Notes: generated by a model from the sequence alone, not told the origin. DNA of 64,000 bases from Aureibaculum luteum (GCF_003449015.1 NZ_QRGD01000001.1:434001-498000), one strand, 5' to 3'. Positions 45,396 to 55,183 are shown, numbered from the stretch's first letter. Numbers and translations: made by a program.

Positions 45396-46292
45396 ATGAG
45401 AAAAATAATTGTAGGAGGCATTTTGTTAGTTTCATTTTTGTATAACCACTCTGTTAATGCTCAAGAAAAACAATCCTTAAAAGTAATCAGTTATAACATA
45501 TGGAATGGTTTTGATTGGGGTAAAGATATTGACCGAAAAAGTAAATTTATAGATTGGATAAATATGCAAAAACCAGATGTATTTGCATTGCAAGAGTTGT
45601 GTGGCTATACTCAAGAGAAATTGTTGACTGATGCTAAAAAATGGGGGCACAATTATGCCGAAATTGTAAAAACATCAGGTTATCCAGTTGGTATTACATC
45701 CAATAAACCTATAGAAGTAAAAGAAAATATATTAGAAGGAATGCATCATGGTGCATTGCATTGTAAATCGGCTGGTATAGATTTTCTAGTGGTTCATTTT
45801 TCACCATTTAGTTATAAGAAAAGACACGAGGAGGCAAAAATTATTTTAGATAAATTAGGAGACATTTCTAAAAGACAAAAAAAGTATATCGTTTTAGGTG
45901 ATTTTAATGCAGTATCACCTTTTGATGCCGATTTATACAAAAACAAACCCAAGTTAATTAGTGAATCTAAAGCGTCAGAAGAAAAGCATAGTCATGTTAG
46001 AAATTTATTTCATGGCGAGTTAGAGTATGGGGTTTTAGGTACTTTTTTAAGTTCACAATTAATAGATGTAACTCAAAAACATACATCAGGTTGGGACGAT
46101 AGAGTGAGTTGTCCGACTCAAATTTTTGAAACAGAAAAAGGGGATGAAAGACATGAAAGCTCTATACGGATAGACTATATTTTGACTTCGCCACTGTTGT
46201 CAAAACAATGTATAAATGCCAAAGTGATGAATAAAAAAGAAACATTTTATTTATCAGACCACTATCCGGTTATTGCAGAATTTGAATGGTAG
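45396..46292 (+). CDS. Exported EEP-fold phosphodiesterase
   Basis: A 298-residue endonuclease/exonuclease/phosphatase-family enzyme with a Sec signal (ending NAQ). The metal and catalytic motifs are all present: SYNIWNG, FALQELCG (metal-binding Glu), VVHFSPF, LGDFNAVSPFD (Asp-x-Asn) and SDHYPVIAEF (Asp-His). The fold covers DNases, sphingomyelinases and inositol phosphatases; the small size and export point to a phosphodiester substrate outside the cytoplasm. Within a cluster of GH116 enzymes, a phospholipid- or glycolipid-type substrate is possible but unproven. Confidence 0.88.
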   Translation: MRKIIVGGILLVSFLYNHSVNAQEKQSLKVISYNIWNGFDWGKDIDRKSKFIDWINMQKPDVFALQELCGYTQEKLLTDAKKWGHNYAEIVKTSGYPVGITSNKPIEVKENILEGMHHGALHCKSAGIDFLVVHFSPFSYKKRHEEAKIILDKLGDISKRQKKYIVLGDFNAVSPFDADLYKNKPKLISESKASEEKHSHVRNLFHGELEYGVLGTFLSSQLIDVTQKHTSGWDDRVSCPTQIFETEKGDERHESSIRIDYILTSPLLSKQCINAKVMNKKETFYLSDHYPVIAEFEW

Positions 46293-46312
46293 ATTTTAAT
46301 AAATAAATTAAA

Positions 46313-47329
46313 ATGATAAAAAGTACAAAGTTAGGAGTCTTAATATTGCTAATCTTTTGTTTGTCTTGCCTGAAAAAAAAGGCAAAACAAATAGATTTTG
46401 AACTAAAACCTGTGACGTACAGTTATACAGAACTATCTGGAATTGGTTTAGAAAAAGGAATTACTAGAAGAGACCCCAGTGATGTTATAAAAGTTAATAA
46501 TACCTATTATGTGTATTACACTAAAGTAATAGGGAAAGCTGCAGGCTATTGGGGAGATTTATGGTGTGCGACTTCTAAAGATGAGGGCTTCACTTGGGAA
46601 GAACAAGGACAGATTTTAGGCATTGGAGATGAAAAAACTTTTGATTCACAGGCCGTTTTCACACCGAATATTATAAAAGGAAACGAAAAATATTATCTAT
46701 TTTACACAGGTGTAAAGCCTACGAAAGGAAGAACTGATGGTGTTTTCGAGAATAACTCTACAACAGATATCACTGCAATCGGTTTAGCCGTAGCAGACAC
46801 TCCAGATGGTCCTTTTGAAAGAATTAGTAGTGAGCCTGTAATGAAAATTAGTGATGAGGCCGAAAAATTTGATAGCTATAGAATTGATGATGCGGCATTG
46901 CTATTTAAAGATGGTAAATATTTATTATTTTATAAAGGTAGAAGTAGAACCCACGGAGCAACAGGACCAGCTCATACACAAATGGGCGTTGCAGTGGCTA
47001 ATCAACCAGAAGGACCTTATGTAAAACATAAATCACCTATTTTAGACAACAGTCATGAAGTTATGATTTGGAAACAAGGAGAAGGTATTGCTGCTTTGGC
47101 ATCTATTTCGTCCACTTTAGAATATTCGCAAACAGGATTAGATTTCACAACGGATAGAAAAACAATAAAAGTAACAAACAGACCATTTGCCCCTGGAGCA
47201 TTTCGAGCTGATTTGACTGGTGGAGAATCAGAAAAATTGGAATGGGGAATCTCTATGATTCATAATGATGTCGATTGCTATTTGGTAAGATATGAAGTAG
47301 AAGAAGTTCAAAAAAAAGAAAATAACTAA
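46313..47329 (+). CDS. GH117-like five-bladed beta-propeller lipoprotein
   Basis: A 338-residue lipoprotein (lipobox CLSC, Cys19). GITRRDPSDVIKVNNTYYVY near residue 50, FDSQAVFTPNIIKGNEKYYL near 113 and YRIDDAALLFKDGKYLLFYK near 193 follow the order of GH117, the alpha-1,3-neoagarooligosaccharide hydrolases, and more loosely GH43. The propeller's first acidic residue would be the Asp in RRDPS. GH117 is typical of marine red-algal polysaccharide users. No agarase or SusCD is nearby, so the substrate is open. It lies 20 bp after the EEP gene. Confidence 0.72.
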   Translation: MIKSTKLGVLILLIFCLSCLKKKAKQIDFELKPVTYSYTELSGIGLEKGITRRDPSDVIKVNNTYYVYYTKVIGKAAGYWGDLWCATSKDEGFTWEEQGQILGIGDEKTFDSQAVFTPNIIKGNEKYYLFYTGVKPTKGRTDGVFENNSTTDITAIGLAVADTPDGPFERISSEPVMKISDEAEKFDSYRIDDAALLFKDGKYLLFYKGRSRTHGATGPAHTQMGVAVANQPEGPYVKHKSPILDNSHEVMIWKQGEGIAALASISSTLEYSQTGLDFTTDRKTIKVTNRPFAPGAFRADLTGGESEKLEWGISMIHNDVDCYLVRYEVEEVQKKENN

Positions 47330-47340
47330 TAAAAAAAAAC

Positions 47341-48609
47341 ATGCAAAAAATGTATTTAAAATCGGCACTCATATTTTTTTGTGTAGTTACAATAAGTAGT
47401 TGCAAAAATAAAGTTTCAAAAGAATCAAATGACACAAAAAGTGATATTGAAGAAGTATCATTTGAAAAAGGAACTTTTGGTTTTGATAAAAACTTTCTTC
47501 AAAAAAACTATAAAAACACGCTTGTATTAGAAAGTGATGATAAAAAAGCAAGTTTGGTGTTATCTCCTGAATTACAGGGACGAGTGATGACAAGTACATT
47601 AAATGGAAACGCAGGGACTAGTTTTGGTTGGTTGAATTATGATTTAATTGCTTCTAAAGAGTTAAAAGAACACATTAACCCTACAGGTGGTGAAGAACGG
47701 TTTTGGTTGGGTCCAGAAGGTGGGCAGTATTCCATTTTTTTTAAACCAGAGGTAAGTTTCGATTTTGAAAATTGGTACGTGCCGGCAGAATTAGATACAG
47801 AAGGTTTTGATGTTGTCGAGCACAATTCTAATAGTGCAATTTTTCATAAAGAGATCCATTTAATTAATTATTCAGGGACGAAATTAGATATTGATGTAAA
47901 TAGAAAAGTATCATTACTTACTAAGGAACAAATAAACGACGCCTTGCAATTAGGAACAGAAGATTTTTCAGTAGTTGCTTATGAAACATTCAATGTTGTT
48001 AAAAATATTGGTGCAGAAGATTGGAAAAAAGAATCTGGTTTGGTGTCTATTTGGTTGTTAAGTATGTTAACGCCTTCACCCGAAACAACAGTAATTATTC
48101 CAATTAAAGAAGGAACTGAAGCTGAATTAGGGACAAAAGTAAAAGACGATTATTTTGGAAAAGTAGCCAATGATCGTTTAAAAAAGACTGAACAAACTAT
48201 TTTCTTTAAAGCGGATGGAGCTAGTCGAGGTAAAATTGGCGTTTCTCCTACTAGATCTACTAAATTTATGGGAAGTTATGATGCCAAAAATGAAACTTTA
48301 ACCATTTTAGAAATCGCAGCACCTAATCCTAAAGATGGGTATGTGAATTCTGCTTGGAAAATGCAAGAAAAACCATATTCTGGAGATGCTTTAAACTCTT
48401 ATAATGACGGTCCGTTGGAGGATGGCTCGCAAATGGGACCATTTTACGAATTAGAAAGTTCATCGCCGGCATTGGCATTGGCAGCTGGAGAAAGTTATAC
48501 CCATGCACAACGCATCTATCACTTTAAAGGAAAAAAGGAGATTATAAATCAAATAGCTGAAAAAATACTAAAAGTATCAATTGATGAAATTAATACTGCT
48601 TTTAAATAA
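47341..48609 (+). CDS. DUF6786-like lipoprotein (aldose-epimerase-like fold)
   Basis: A 422-residue lipoprotein (TISSC, Cys21). LVLSPELQGRVMTSTLNG, TGGEERFWLGPEGGQYSIFF and QTIFFKADGASRGKIG recall the DUF6786 family, beta-sandwich proteins similar to aldose-1-epimerases that sit in Bacteroidota sugar clusters. The late segment SGDALNSYNDGPLEDGSQMG followed by PFYELESSSPA is also conserved in that family as I remember it. No activity has been assigned to my knowledge. It starts 11 bp after the GH117-like gene. Confidence 0.65.
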   Translation: MQKMYLKSALIFFCVVTISSCKNKVSKESNDTKSDIEEVSFEKGTFGFDKNFLQKNYKNTLVLESDDKKASLVLSPELQGRVMTSTLNGNAGTSFGWLNYDLIASKELKEHINPTGGEERFWLGPEGGQYSIFFKPEVSFDFENWYVPAELDTEGFDVVEHNSNSAIFHKEIHLINYSGTKLDIDVNRKVSLLTKEQINDALQLGTEDFSVVAYETFNVVKNIGAEDWKKESGLVSIWLLSMLTPSPETTVIIPIKEGTEAELGTKVKDDYFGKVANDRLKKTEQTIFFKADGASRGKIGVSPTRSTKFMGSYDAKNETLTILEIAAPNPKDGYVNSAWKMQEKPYSGDALNSYNDGPLEDGSQMGPFYELESSSPALALAAGESYTHAQRIYHFKGKKEIINQIAEKILKVSIDEINTAFK

Positions 48610-48665
48610 AAGAATAAACTGAAGGTTTTAGCAGGTTACATAGAATTATAACAAACTACAACACA

Positions 48666-51293
48666 ATGCTTAAGAAAATATTACTACTGGTTTTAGCAGT
48701 TATTTCATTCCAAATGAACGCACAAAAAGCAGATGCCGAAGTTTATTCAGGCAAACAATTAAAATACGTAGGAATGCCTGTTGGAGGAATTAATACGGGG
48801 CAAGTGTATCTAGGTGGTGATGGACAATTATGGTACTGGGATATTTTTAATATTCAACGAATAGACCCAAATAGTCCAGGTGCAGGAGATAAATTTTACA
48901 TCAATCCAATGATTCAAAATAAACAGTTTGAGCAAGGGTTTGCCATTCGTGTAAATAAAAAAGTATTAAACAAAGTATCTACACCCCATATTAAAACGTT
49001 GAATAGTAACGGCTTTTCTGATGTAACTTTCAGAGGTGAATATCCAATTGGAAAAGTCACTTATAAAGAGGTTGGTTTTCCGGTTTCTGTTGCTTTAAAT
49101 TCGTATTCTCCATTTATTCCAACAGACAACGAATCGTCTGATTTCCCTGCAGTAGTAATGGAATATACGATAACAAACGATTCCGAAAAAGAAGTGTCCG
49201 TCGATTTAATTGGTTGGCTACAAAATATGGCTAATTATAAAATGGCAAGTGCTGCAAAAGGAAAAGCTCAAAATGAAATTATAAAATCGGGAGAAGCACT
49301 GCAATTAGTTGCATCGTCAAAGGTTACTAATGAAGAAAGCAAAGATTTACCAGATTATGGCAATATGTCTCTAACACTTATAGAAGGAACTGATGCATGG
49401 GGAACACCACAAACGTCTAGCGATATAAAATATAATCTTAACAAAGTTAATGGCTCAAATCAAGTAACTTCAAAAACCAATCTGGGAAACAAATTAATTG
49501 GTGCTATAGGAAAAAATATGCTTTTAAAAGCTGGAGAAAGTAGAACCTTAACCTATATGTTGTCTTGGTATTTTCCAAATGTTCATCGTAAAGAAAGTGG
49601 TTTTCATAATTTAAAAAACAAAGAAAATTTACGACATTATTATAGCAAAAAGTTTACATCCTCAGCAGATGTAGCAAACAAAATTGCTGCAAACACAACT
49701 AAATATTTAGAAACAACAAAACAGTGGAATAAAACGTGGTATGATGCGTCATTACCGGCTTGGTTTTTAGATAGAACTTTTGTGAATACAAGTATTTTAG
49801 CAACCACTTCTTGTTATCGATTGGATGATTTAACCGATGATCCAGATAATGAAGGACGTTTTTATACGATGGAAGGTGTATATTTAGGGGAAGGAACTTG
49901 TACGCATGTATTTCATTATGAACAAGCACTGGGAAGAGTTTTTCCAAATTTAGCAAGACAATTAAGAACACAAGTCGATTATGGTTTATCTTTTAAAGAA
50001 AATGGTATTATTGGTTATAGAGGAGAATTTAGTGGGTCAGGTAGTCATGACGGTAGAGGTTATGCTGTTGACGGACAGGCGGGAACCATTTTGCGAGCCT
50101 ATCGAGAACACACCACTTCTTCCAACAATGAATATTTAAGAGCATATTGGCCAAAAATTAAAAAAAGTGTGGAATATATGATAGCACACGATGCCGAAAA
50201 ATCAATAACACCAGACGGTATTTTAGAAGGCATACAATACAATACCTTAGATAAAATGTGGTACGGTAAAAATACTTGGCATAGTAGCATGTACAATGCC
50301 GCTTTACAAGTAGGTGCTGCTATGGCAACAGAAATGAGAGATAAAAAGTTTGCTAAAAAATGTAAGGCTATTGCTGAATTAGGGAAGAAAAATATGACCA
50401 ATCAATTATTTGATGGTGAATATTTTATAAATATACCAGACCTTGAAAACACAGAAAACCCTAATACAGGTGTTGGTTGTCATATTGACCAAGTGTTGGG
50501 ACAATCTTGGGCTAATCAAGTAGGATTACCTCGTGTATTACCAAAAAAAGAAACGGTTAGTGCTTTAAAAGCAATTTATAAATATAATTTTCAAGATGAT
50601 GTTGGAAAATATTTAGATACGGCGACTATTAAAAATGTCCGTTTTTACGCGTTACCAGGTGAGGCGGGAACTATTATGTGTACATTTCCTAAAGGTGGGG
50701 CATTAGAATCTAAAGGCACAAAAACGGCAGATTGGGATAATTTAGTGGTGGGTTATTTTAGTGAAAGCATGACTGGTTTTACCTATCAAGCCGCTGCTCA
50801 CATGATTTCAGAAGGTTTGGTAGATGAGGGAATGACCATGATTAAAGCCATTCATGATCGTTATTCACCCAATAAAAGAAATCCGTATAACGAAATTGAA
50901 TATGGCAATCATTATACACGAGCCATGTCAAGTTACGGAGCATTTATTTCGGCTTCTGGTTTTACATTAAATGAACCGAATGGAAAAATTGGTTTTTCAC
51001 CAAAAATTAATCCCGAAAACTTTAAATCGGCATTTATTACTGGAAATAGTTGGGGTACATTTTCGCAAACTAAAACTGCTAAAAAATTAAATAGCTTTAT
51101 AACATTGACCTATGGTACATTAACGTTAAGTTCATTTGATTTGGATGAATTTTCAACTGCCAATTTCGTAAAGATGACACTTAACAATAAAAAAACAAAG
51201 GCGAAATTAAAAAAGGAAAATCATAAGATTGTAGTATCTTTTAAAGAACTTCACTTAATAAAAGGTGATAAATTAACAATAGAAATATATTGA
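48666..51293 (+). CDS. GH116-like glycosidase, third copy
   Basis: An 875-residue exported enzyme with a Sec signal (ending QMNAQ). It is closer to the Tat-type gene at 36666 than to 40498: [72 protein letters not shown] and [18 protein letters not shown]. The Glu of MEG and Asp of NTLD sit at the probable nucleophile and acid/base positions. Its stop overlaps the frame of the following phosphoesterase gene. With two relatives close by, the three probably act on different linkages of one substrate or arose by duplication. Confidence 0.87.
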   Translation: MLKKILLLVLAVISFQMNAQKADAEVYSGKQLKYVGMPVGGINTGQVYLGGDGQLWYWDIFNIQRIDPNSPGAGDKFYINPMIQNKQFEQGFAIRVNKKVLNKVSTPHIKTLNSNGFSDVTFRGEYPIGKVTYKEVGFPVSVALNSYSPFIPTDNESSDFPAVVMEYTITNDSEKEVSVDLIGWLQNMANYKMASAAKGKAQNEIIKSGEALQLVASSKVTNEESKDLPDYGNMSLTLIEGTDAWGTPQTSSDIKYNLNKVNGSNQVTSKTNLGNKLIGAIGKNMLLKAGESRTLTYMLSWYFPNVHRKESGFHNLKNKENLRHYYSKKFTSSADVANKIAANTTKYLETTKQWNKTWYDASLPAWFLDRTFVNTSILATTSCYRLDDLTDDPDNEGRFYTMEGVYLGEGTCTHVFHYEQALGRVFPNLARQLRTQVDYGLSFKENGIIGYRGEFSGSGSHDGRGYAVDGQAGTILRAYREHTTSSNNEYLRAYWPKIKKSVEYMIAHDAEKSITPDGILEGIQYNTLDKMWYGKNTWHSSMYNAALQVGAAMATEMRDKKFAKKCKAIAELGKKNMTNQLFDGEYFINIPDLENTENPNTGVGCHIDQVLGQSWANQVGLPRVLPKKETVSALKAIYKYNFQDDVGKYLDTATIKNVRFYALPGEAGTIMCTFPKGGALESKGTKTADWDNLVVGYFSESMTGFTYQAAAHMISEGLVDEGMTMIKAIHDRYSPNKRNPYNEIEYGNHYTRAMSSYGAFISASGFTLNEPNGKIGFSPKINPENFKSAFITGNSWGTFSQTKTAKKLNSFITLTYGTLTLSSFDLDEFSTANFVKMTLNNKKTKAKLKKENHKIVVSFKELHLIKGDKLTIEIY

Positions 51294-51304
51294 AATTTAA
51301 ACAA

Positions 51305-52312
51305 ATGGAACGACGCAAATTTATAAATCAATTAGGCTTAGGAGCAGCTGCTTCGTTAGCATCTACAACCCTATTATCATTTACACCATCAATCAAAAAT
51401 AACACAACCGATAAAACTTTAAATTTTGGTATTGTTACTGATGTGCATAAAGATTTAATGCCAGATGCAAACCAACGTTTAGAAACCTTTATTCATCAAG
51501 CACAAGAACGAAATGTAGATTTCATTATACAGATGGGAGACTTCTGTATGGCTGAGACTAAAAACAAAGACTTTTTAAAAATTTGGGAGCAGTTTAAAGG
51601 ACCTAAATATCATATTTTAGGAAATCATGACATGGATAAAAACTCTAAAGAAGAGGTATTAGATTTTTGGGGTATGCCAAAAACCTATTATTCATATGAT
51701 TTTGGAAGCTATCATTTTATTGTGTTAGATGCTAATTTCTTGTATGAAGACGGAGAATTTATAGATTACAAAAATGCTAATTTTTATGTAAATGATAATG
51801 TTAGAACATTTATTGACAATGAACAAATTGAATGGTTTAAATCAGATTTAGAAGCTACAGATTCACCAACTATTGTGTTTTCCCATCAAAGTTTATGGCA
51901 TTACCAATGGGGTGTGAAAAACCGACTAACACTTCAAAAAATAATGGAAAAACACAAAGAAAAAATAATTTGTTGTTTAAATGGCCATAATCATTTAGAC
52001 TATCACCATCATCAAAACGGAATCGATTATGTTGAAATAAACAGTATGTCTTACCAATGGATGTCTGACAAATACAGTAGTACAGAACGTTTTTCAAAAG
52101 AATTATATAAAAAATATGGAAACCTACATCACATAGCAGGTTACAAAGACCCATTGTATGCCTTTGCTAGCATAAATTCAAAAGGAACTATGCAAATAGA
52201 AGGTGTAAAAAGCCAATGGATTTCTCCTTCTCCTTACGAAATGGGTATGCCTAAAGGCATTGACGGAATGGTTTATTCTGCAGAAATTTCTGACTATCAA
52301 CTTAAGTTTTAA
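51305..52312 (+). CDS. Tat-exported metallophosphoesterase
   Basis: A 335-residue calcineurin-like phosphoesterase. The ATG at 51305 gives MERRKFINQLGLGAAASLAS, a twin-arginine-type signal. Metal-site motifs in order are GIVTDVHKD, MGDFCM, LGNHDMD, FSHQSLWH and NGHNHLDYHHH, a complete set for a two-metal site. Family members hydrolyse phosphomono- or diesters, including purple-acid-phosphatase-like enzymes with Tat signals. It is the last gene of the cluster, 11 bp after the third GH116-like gene, and would work in the periplasm. Confidence 0.9.
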   Translation: MERRKFINQLGLGAAASLASTTLLSFTPSIKNNTTDKTLNFGIVTDVHKDLMPDANQRLETFIHQAQERNVDFIIQMGDFCMAETKNKDFLKIWEQFKGPKYHILGNHDMDKNSKEEVLDFWGMPKTYYSYDFGSYHFIVLDANFLYEDGEFIDYKNANFYVNDNVRTFIDNEQIEWFKSDLEATDSPTIVFSHQSLWHYQWGVKNRLTLQKIMEKHKEKIICCLNGHNHLDYHHHQNGIDYVEINSMSYQWMSDKYSSTERFSKELYKKYGNLHHIAGYKDPLYAFASINSKGTMQIEGVKSQWISPSPYEMGMPKGIDGMVYSAEISDYQLKF

Positions 52313-52363
52313 AAAATCAATATTAATACGCAGTTGAAATAACATATACGACATACCTCCACG

Positions 52364-52429
52364 AAACAAAAAAGCATCCCGATTTGGGAAGCTTTTCATC
52401 AACTAACATGCGTTAGAGTAGTTTTATCT
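52364..52429 (-). repeat. Structured element/terminator, copy A
   Basis: On the minus strand, stem CTAAC-loop-GTTAG precedes a terminator-like hairpin (AAAAGCTTCCC/GGGATGCTTTTTT with a five-base loop). It closely matches the element at 53916-53985. Here it follows the serine hydrolase gene by about 70 bp; it could also stop plus-strand transcripts from the sugar cluster. Confidence 0.65.
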
Positions 52430-52497
52430 ATAATCTATTAAATCAAATTTTAAAATCGGTTTTGGAAGGCCAGAGCACTCGAGTAACCTAGATTATC

Positions 52498-53691
52498 TTA
52501 AGAATGAAAATTTTCAATAATAATTTTCTTCACTTTTTTATTCAAAGATGCAATAGCATTATAACTAGTGTGTTCTAAAATAATAACCACCAAATCGTCT
52601 TTCTGATATTGCGTAAGCCCCGTTCTAAAACCATTCCATTTACCGTAATGATAGATAGTGTTTTGGTCTTTGGTATTAATCCTTAAACCGAAACCGTATG
52701 GAATTTCTTTTCCGTAGATCGTTTCTCCTTTAGAATACATAAGGCTCAAAGATTCTTTTGAAAGTAGTTTTCCGCTATTTAGTCCAAGTGTCCACTTCAA
52801 CAAATCTTTACTTGAGGAATACACATTTTTATCACCAACAATAGCGTCATTAACTGTAGTATTAATTTTAAGATGTCTATAACCTCTTTGCAATCTATAT
52901 CCATCCAAATGATTTTCTGCAGTGTTACCTTTTTCTGAACTCAATACAAAAGAATCTTTCATATCTAGTGGTTCAAAAATGTTCTTTTTCATAAAGGCAC
53001 TAAAACTATTACCTGAAACTTTTTCAACTATAGATGCCAATACAAAATAACCCGTGTTTGAATAATCAAATCTCCGTCCTGGTTTAAAATAACGCTGTGC
53101 TTTACTCGATTCAAGCAATGCCATCATTTCACTATTCGTTGGTGCTTTTTCTTGTTTCCATTCGTGCTCTGCAACCCAAAAATATCTCGGTAACCCAGAA
53201 GTATGATTTAGCAGGTTTTTAATAGTTATATTTTCATAAGGGAAGTGCGGAAAATACTTATTTACAGTATCTGTAAGTTGAATTTGATTCCGCTCATACA
53301 ATAACATAATAGCCGCTGCAGTGAATTGTTTACTTACTGAGGCCAATTGAAATACAGACGCTTCATTTAAGGGTTCTTTCTTTTTAAAATCTGCATAACC
53401 GATGTAATTGTCATATAGAATTTTCCCATGCTTTGCGACTAATAATGAACCATGAAAATCTTGCTTTTTATTAATACGCTGTAACAAGGAATCTAACTTC
53501 TGGCTCACTTTTTCTGTTTCCACTTGAGGATACTGCTCAATTAAAATAGGATTTCCCTCTTCAATATGAGTCGCTAATGTTACTACAGGCTCAATTGCTT
53601 CTTTCTTTGCAGATTCAGGCTTAGCACCCAACATAAAGCTGCTCAAAACAACTATTAGTGCTATCAATGTAACTGGAATATATTTTTTCAA
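52498..53691 (-). CDS. Serine hydrolase, beta-lactamase/penicillin-binding-protein fold
   Basis: A 397-residue class C-type serine hydrolase with an N-terminal membrane or signal segment. The catalytic SxxK is S118-V-S-K121 (QLASVSKQFT), the second motif is FDYSNTGY and the third is HYGKWNGFR in place of KTG. NHTSGLPRYFW is also typical of this group, which includes D-aminopeptidases, esterases and PBP4*-like proteins; true beta-lactamase activity is less likely. It stands alone on the minus strand with element copies A and B on either side. Confidence 0.88.
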   Translation of the reverse strand: MKKYIPVTLIALIVVLSSFMLGAKPESAKKEAIEPVVTLATHIEEGNPILIEQYPQVETEKVSQKLDSLLQRINKKQDFHGSLLVAKHGKILYDNYIGYADFKKKEPLNEASVFQLASVSKQFTAAAIMLLYERNQIQLTDTVNKYFPHFPYENITIKNLLNHTSGLPRYFWVAEHEWKQEKAPTNSEMMALLESSKAQRYFKPGRRFDYSNTGYFVLASIVEKVSGNSFSAFMKKNIFEPLDMKDSFVLSSEKGNTAENHLDGYRLQRGYRHLKINTTVNDAIVGDKNVYSSSKDLLKWTLGLNSGKLLSKESLSLMYSKGETIYGKEIPYGFGLRINTKDQNTIYHYGKWNGFRTGLTQYQKDDLVVIILEHTSYNAIASLNKKVKKIIIENFHS

Positions 53692-53915
53692 TGTGATTAT
53701 GTTTACGGGTGCAAATTAACAATCACCTTAGATTTCAAAAAGGTTTAGTGCCTATAACGTAAATTTTAAGGTTTTATGATAGTGTTTTTTAAATTCCAAC
53801 AAAATTTAACATTTAAATACAACCAAGTAAAAGAAAATTTCGAAAAATAATAGAGCTTAACCCCGTTGTATAAAACAATGAATGCTACTTTAAAATAGGA
53901 AGAAAAATGGCTATA

Positions 53916-53985
53916 AAACAAAAAAGCATCCCGATTTGGGAAGCTTTTCATCGACTAACTTATTCAGTTAGAGTAGTTTTATATG
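53916..53985 (-). repeat. Structured element/terminator, copy B, downstream of tRNA-Asp
   Basis: It has the same sequence as 52364-52429 over the terminator hairpin, but the loop of the first hairpin differs (TGAATAA here, GCAT in copy A) while its CTAAC/GTTAG stem is kept. Read on the minus strand it lies about 60 bp after the tRNA-Asp gene and ends in a T-run, so it may terminate the tRNA transcript. Confidence 0.7.
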
Positions 53986-54014
53986 TAAACTACTAAAAAC
54001 AACACAACGTCGTT

Positions 54015-54040
54015 AAAATTTCTCGAACTTTAGAAATTTT
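54015..54040 (-). terminator. Hairpin just after tRNA-Asp
   Basis: AAAATTTCT(54015-54023) pairs perfectly with AGAAATTTT(54032-54040), with an 8-base loop. It starts 3 bases after the tRNA 3' end on the minus strand and ends in four T. It is A/T-rich, so it may act in 3'-end processing as much as in termination. Confidence 0.5.
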
Positions 54041-54042
54041 AG

Positions 54043-54116
54043 CGGTCTGGACGGGATTCGAACCCGCGACCTCCGCCGTGACAGGGCGGCATTCTAACCA
54101 GCTGAACTACCAGACC
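54043..54116 (-). tRNA. tRNA-Asp (GTC anticodon)
   Basis: On the minus strand, the 7-bp acceptor stem GGTCTGG/CCAGACC with discriminator G, a D arm (AGTTCAGCTGGTTAGAAT), an anticodon stem CCGCC/GGCGG around CTGTCAC (anticodon GTC) and a T arm (CGCGGGTTCGAATCCCG) form a complete cloverleaf of 74 bases. CCA is not encoded. Confidence 0.97.
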
Positions 54117-54181
54117 GTTGCTTAAAGCGAGTGCAAATATAAACGCGTTTTTTTTAATAGCAAAATGTTTTTACAAATTTA

Positions 54182-55111
54182 TTATAAAAACTTTTTTCTA
54201 CTGACTAAATACGTAGTAAGTACCTGCTCAAAACCTTCATTAATATCTACTGGAACATAGTCAATTTTATATTGCATACATTTCATTTTCAAGTTATTAA
54301 AATATTTTTCAACAATTTCCTTATACCCTTCCTTCACAGTATCAGCATATAAATTAATATGCTCACCGGTTTCTACATCAACAAATCTTTTTGGAGTATT
54401 GCTAAAATCGAAATCAAGCTCTCTTTTACCGTCAAACGTATGAAACAGTACTACTTCGTGCTTATTATACTTTAAATGACGCAACGCCTCGAATAAGCTC
54501 TCTTCTTCAATATCCGACTGAAACATGTCAGTAAATAGGAAAATTAAAGAGCGTCTATGAATTTTGTCTGCAATCTCATGCAATGCTGTAAATGTCTTTG
54601 TTTTGGTCTTTGCCTCTTGCTCAAGTAATAATTCGAGTTGATTCAATAACATTCGCCTATGGCGTTCACTCCCTTTAGCTGGAGCGTAATATTCATTTAC
54701 ATCAGAATAGACACTTAACCCATAAGCATCGCGTTGACGCTTTAGAATCTCTAATAAAGCCGCTGAAGCCACAACTGAAAACCCTATTTTATTCAACTGC
54801 TCTAAACCTGAATTTTTTAATTGAGGATAATGCATCGATGCTGAATTATCTATAATCAGCTGACATCTTAGATTCGTTTCTTCTTCGTACCTTTTTACAA
54901 ATAGCTTATCAGTTTTTGCAAATAATTTCCAATCTATATGTTTCGTACTTTCTCCTTTATTGTACAAGCGATGTTCGGCAAACTCAACCGAAAACCCGTG
55001 AAATGGGCTTTTGTGTATACCAGTAATAAAACCTTCTACCACTTGATTAGCAAGCAATTCCAAGTTTTTTATTCCGGTTATGTTTTTTGCTTCATTAACT
55101 GACATCGACAC
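54182..55111 (-). CDS. DUF58 domain protein
   Basis: A 309-residue cytoplasmic protein of the DUF58 family. The signature RLYNKGESTKHIDWKLFAKT followed by DKLFVKRYEEE lies at about 47-80, then LIIDNSASMHYP (Asp-x-Ser-x-Ser), a von Willebrand factor A-type metal site. In Bacteroidota such genes usually accompany a MoxR-type ATPase and Bat proteins, but none are in this window. It is probably a chaperone-linked factor for envelope or stress functions. The start at 55111 or 55105 cannot be separated. A terminator divides it from trxA upstream. Confidence 0.9.
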   Translation of the reverse strand: MSMSVNEAKNITGIKNLELLANQVVEGFITGIHKSPFHGFSVEFAEHRLYNKGESTKHIDWKLFAKTDKLFVKRYEEETNLRCQLIIDNSASMHYPQLKNSGLEQLNKIGFSVVASAALLEILKRQRDAYGLSVYSDVNEYYAPAKGSERHRRMLLNQLELLLEQEAKTKTKTFTALHEIADKIHRRSLIFLFTDMFQSDIEEESLFEALRHLKYNKHEVVLFHTFDGKRELDFDFSNTPKRFVDVETGEHINLYADTVKEGYKEIVEKYFNNLKMKCMQYKIDYVPVDINEGFEQVLTTYLVSRKKFL

Positions 55112-55123
55112 AAGATATAATAA

Positions 55124-55164
55124 AAAAAGGTTTGTATCGGACTACGTCTGAAACAAACCTTTTT
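55124..55164 (-). terminator. Terminator after trxA
   Basis: AAAAAGGTTTGT(55124-55135) pairs with ACAAACCTTTTT(55153-55164), and the inside extends as TCGGAC/GTCTGA with a three-base loop. T-runs flank both sides, so it could work in both directions; it lies between the trxA stop and the DUF58 start. Confidence 0.85.
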
Positions 55165-55183
55165 AAAATTTACTAGCTTTTTT

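Noticed and set aside
52178-52402. Minus-strand open frame that starts MKSFPNRDAFLF, also seen at 53766-53951
   Set aside because: The shared start comes from the duplicated terminator element, not from homologous proteins; the rest of each frame differs and overlaps other features.
52498-53691. Serine hydrolase as a resistance beta-lactamase controlled by the BlaI/M56 pair
   Set aside because: It lies 38 kb from that operon, lacks the 40-bp palindrome upstream, and has HYG in place of the KTG box.
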